DNA from: Massilia litorea
GTDB lineage: Bacteria; Pseudomonadota; Gammaproteobacteria; Burkholderiales; Burkholderiaceae_D
Assembly: GCF_015101885.1 (NCBI RefSeq)
Contig: NZ_CP062941.1
Coordinates: 1,922,001 to 1,986,000, forward strand
Length of the DNA stretch: 64,000 nt
Direction: 5' to 3'
The position numbers and the translations under genes were made by a program. Below are positions 63,981-64,000 of this stretch, piece after piece (positions within the stretch are counted from its first letter, which is position 1; every line of letters starts with the position of its first letter). The notes beneath the pieces are model-generated. The model searched no databases. It saw only the letters and a list, made by a program, of their open reading frames with translations, and was not told where the DNA came from.

Positions 63981-64000
63981 TGCGGCAGGGTTTCCACGGC

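Overview
The window is GC-rich, densely packed bacterial chromosome. A caa3-type oxidase, a complete-looking aerobic phenylacetate (paa) cluster, DarP, DUF1841, single-subunit-type Amj, an RppH with a long tail and proS together suggest a betaproteobacterium of the Burkholderiales, most like Oxalobacteraceae (Massilia/Telluria group). This placement is inferred from gene content; no marker tree was possible. No rRNA, tRNA, insertion sequence or CRISPR array was seen, and no stretch over 300 bases lacks a gene.

Layout. 1-2539: c-type cytochromes and the start of a caa3 cytochrome c oxidase, arranged around a divergent promoter. 2616-9353: housekeeping and catabolic genes (FAH hydrolase, class III aminotransferase, carboxylesterase, mogA, darP, pmbA). 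9364-12592: a signalling pair, a two-domain KaiC-like ATPase and a hybrid histidine kinase, read as one operon. 13039-14172: a cytosolic-carboxypeptidase-like M14 peptidase. 14326-27224: paaX and the divergent paaABCDEGHIKJYZ genes, which convert phenylacetate to phenylacetyl-CoA, epoxidise it, open the ring and beta-oxidise the product; a PaaF hydratase is not present. 27291-35794: mixed metabolic and transport genes (cupin, HAD, TctC-like binding protein, Amj lipid II flippase, argH, exported cyanophycinase).

35999-44980 is the most unusual part: a same-strand run encoding a glycine-zipper protein, a caspase-fold lipoprotein with a BON domain, a secreted DUF4384 protein, a 1001-residue FtsZ/tubulin-like GTPase, a zinc-ribbon/transmembrane/TPR protein, a lipoprotein sharing the same TPR-end module, and an M64 peptidase. 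It looks like one multi-component envelope system joining a cytosolic tubulin-like protein to periplasmic proteases and scaffolds.

45128-63980: a Lys/Ala-rich exported protein, parC and parE, a pseudo-receiver protein behind a near-consensus LexA box, glutamine amidotransferase, YbdK ligase, an antiporter, a CAAX-type protease, a MoxR-GNAT-VWA operon, two tandem cytochromes c, a double retropepsin-fold protein, rppH and proS.

Thirteen copies of a REP-like palindrome (GTAGGGTGGGC...GCCCACGCG and variants) are scattered between genes, mostly between convergent pairs; two copies supply the stop codon of the adjacent gene.
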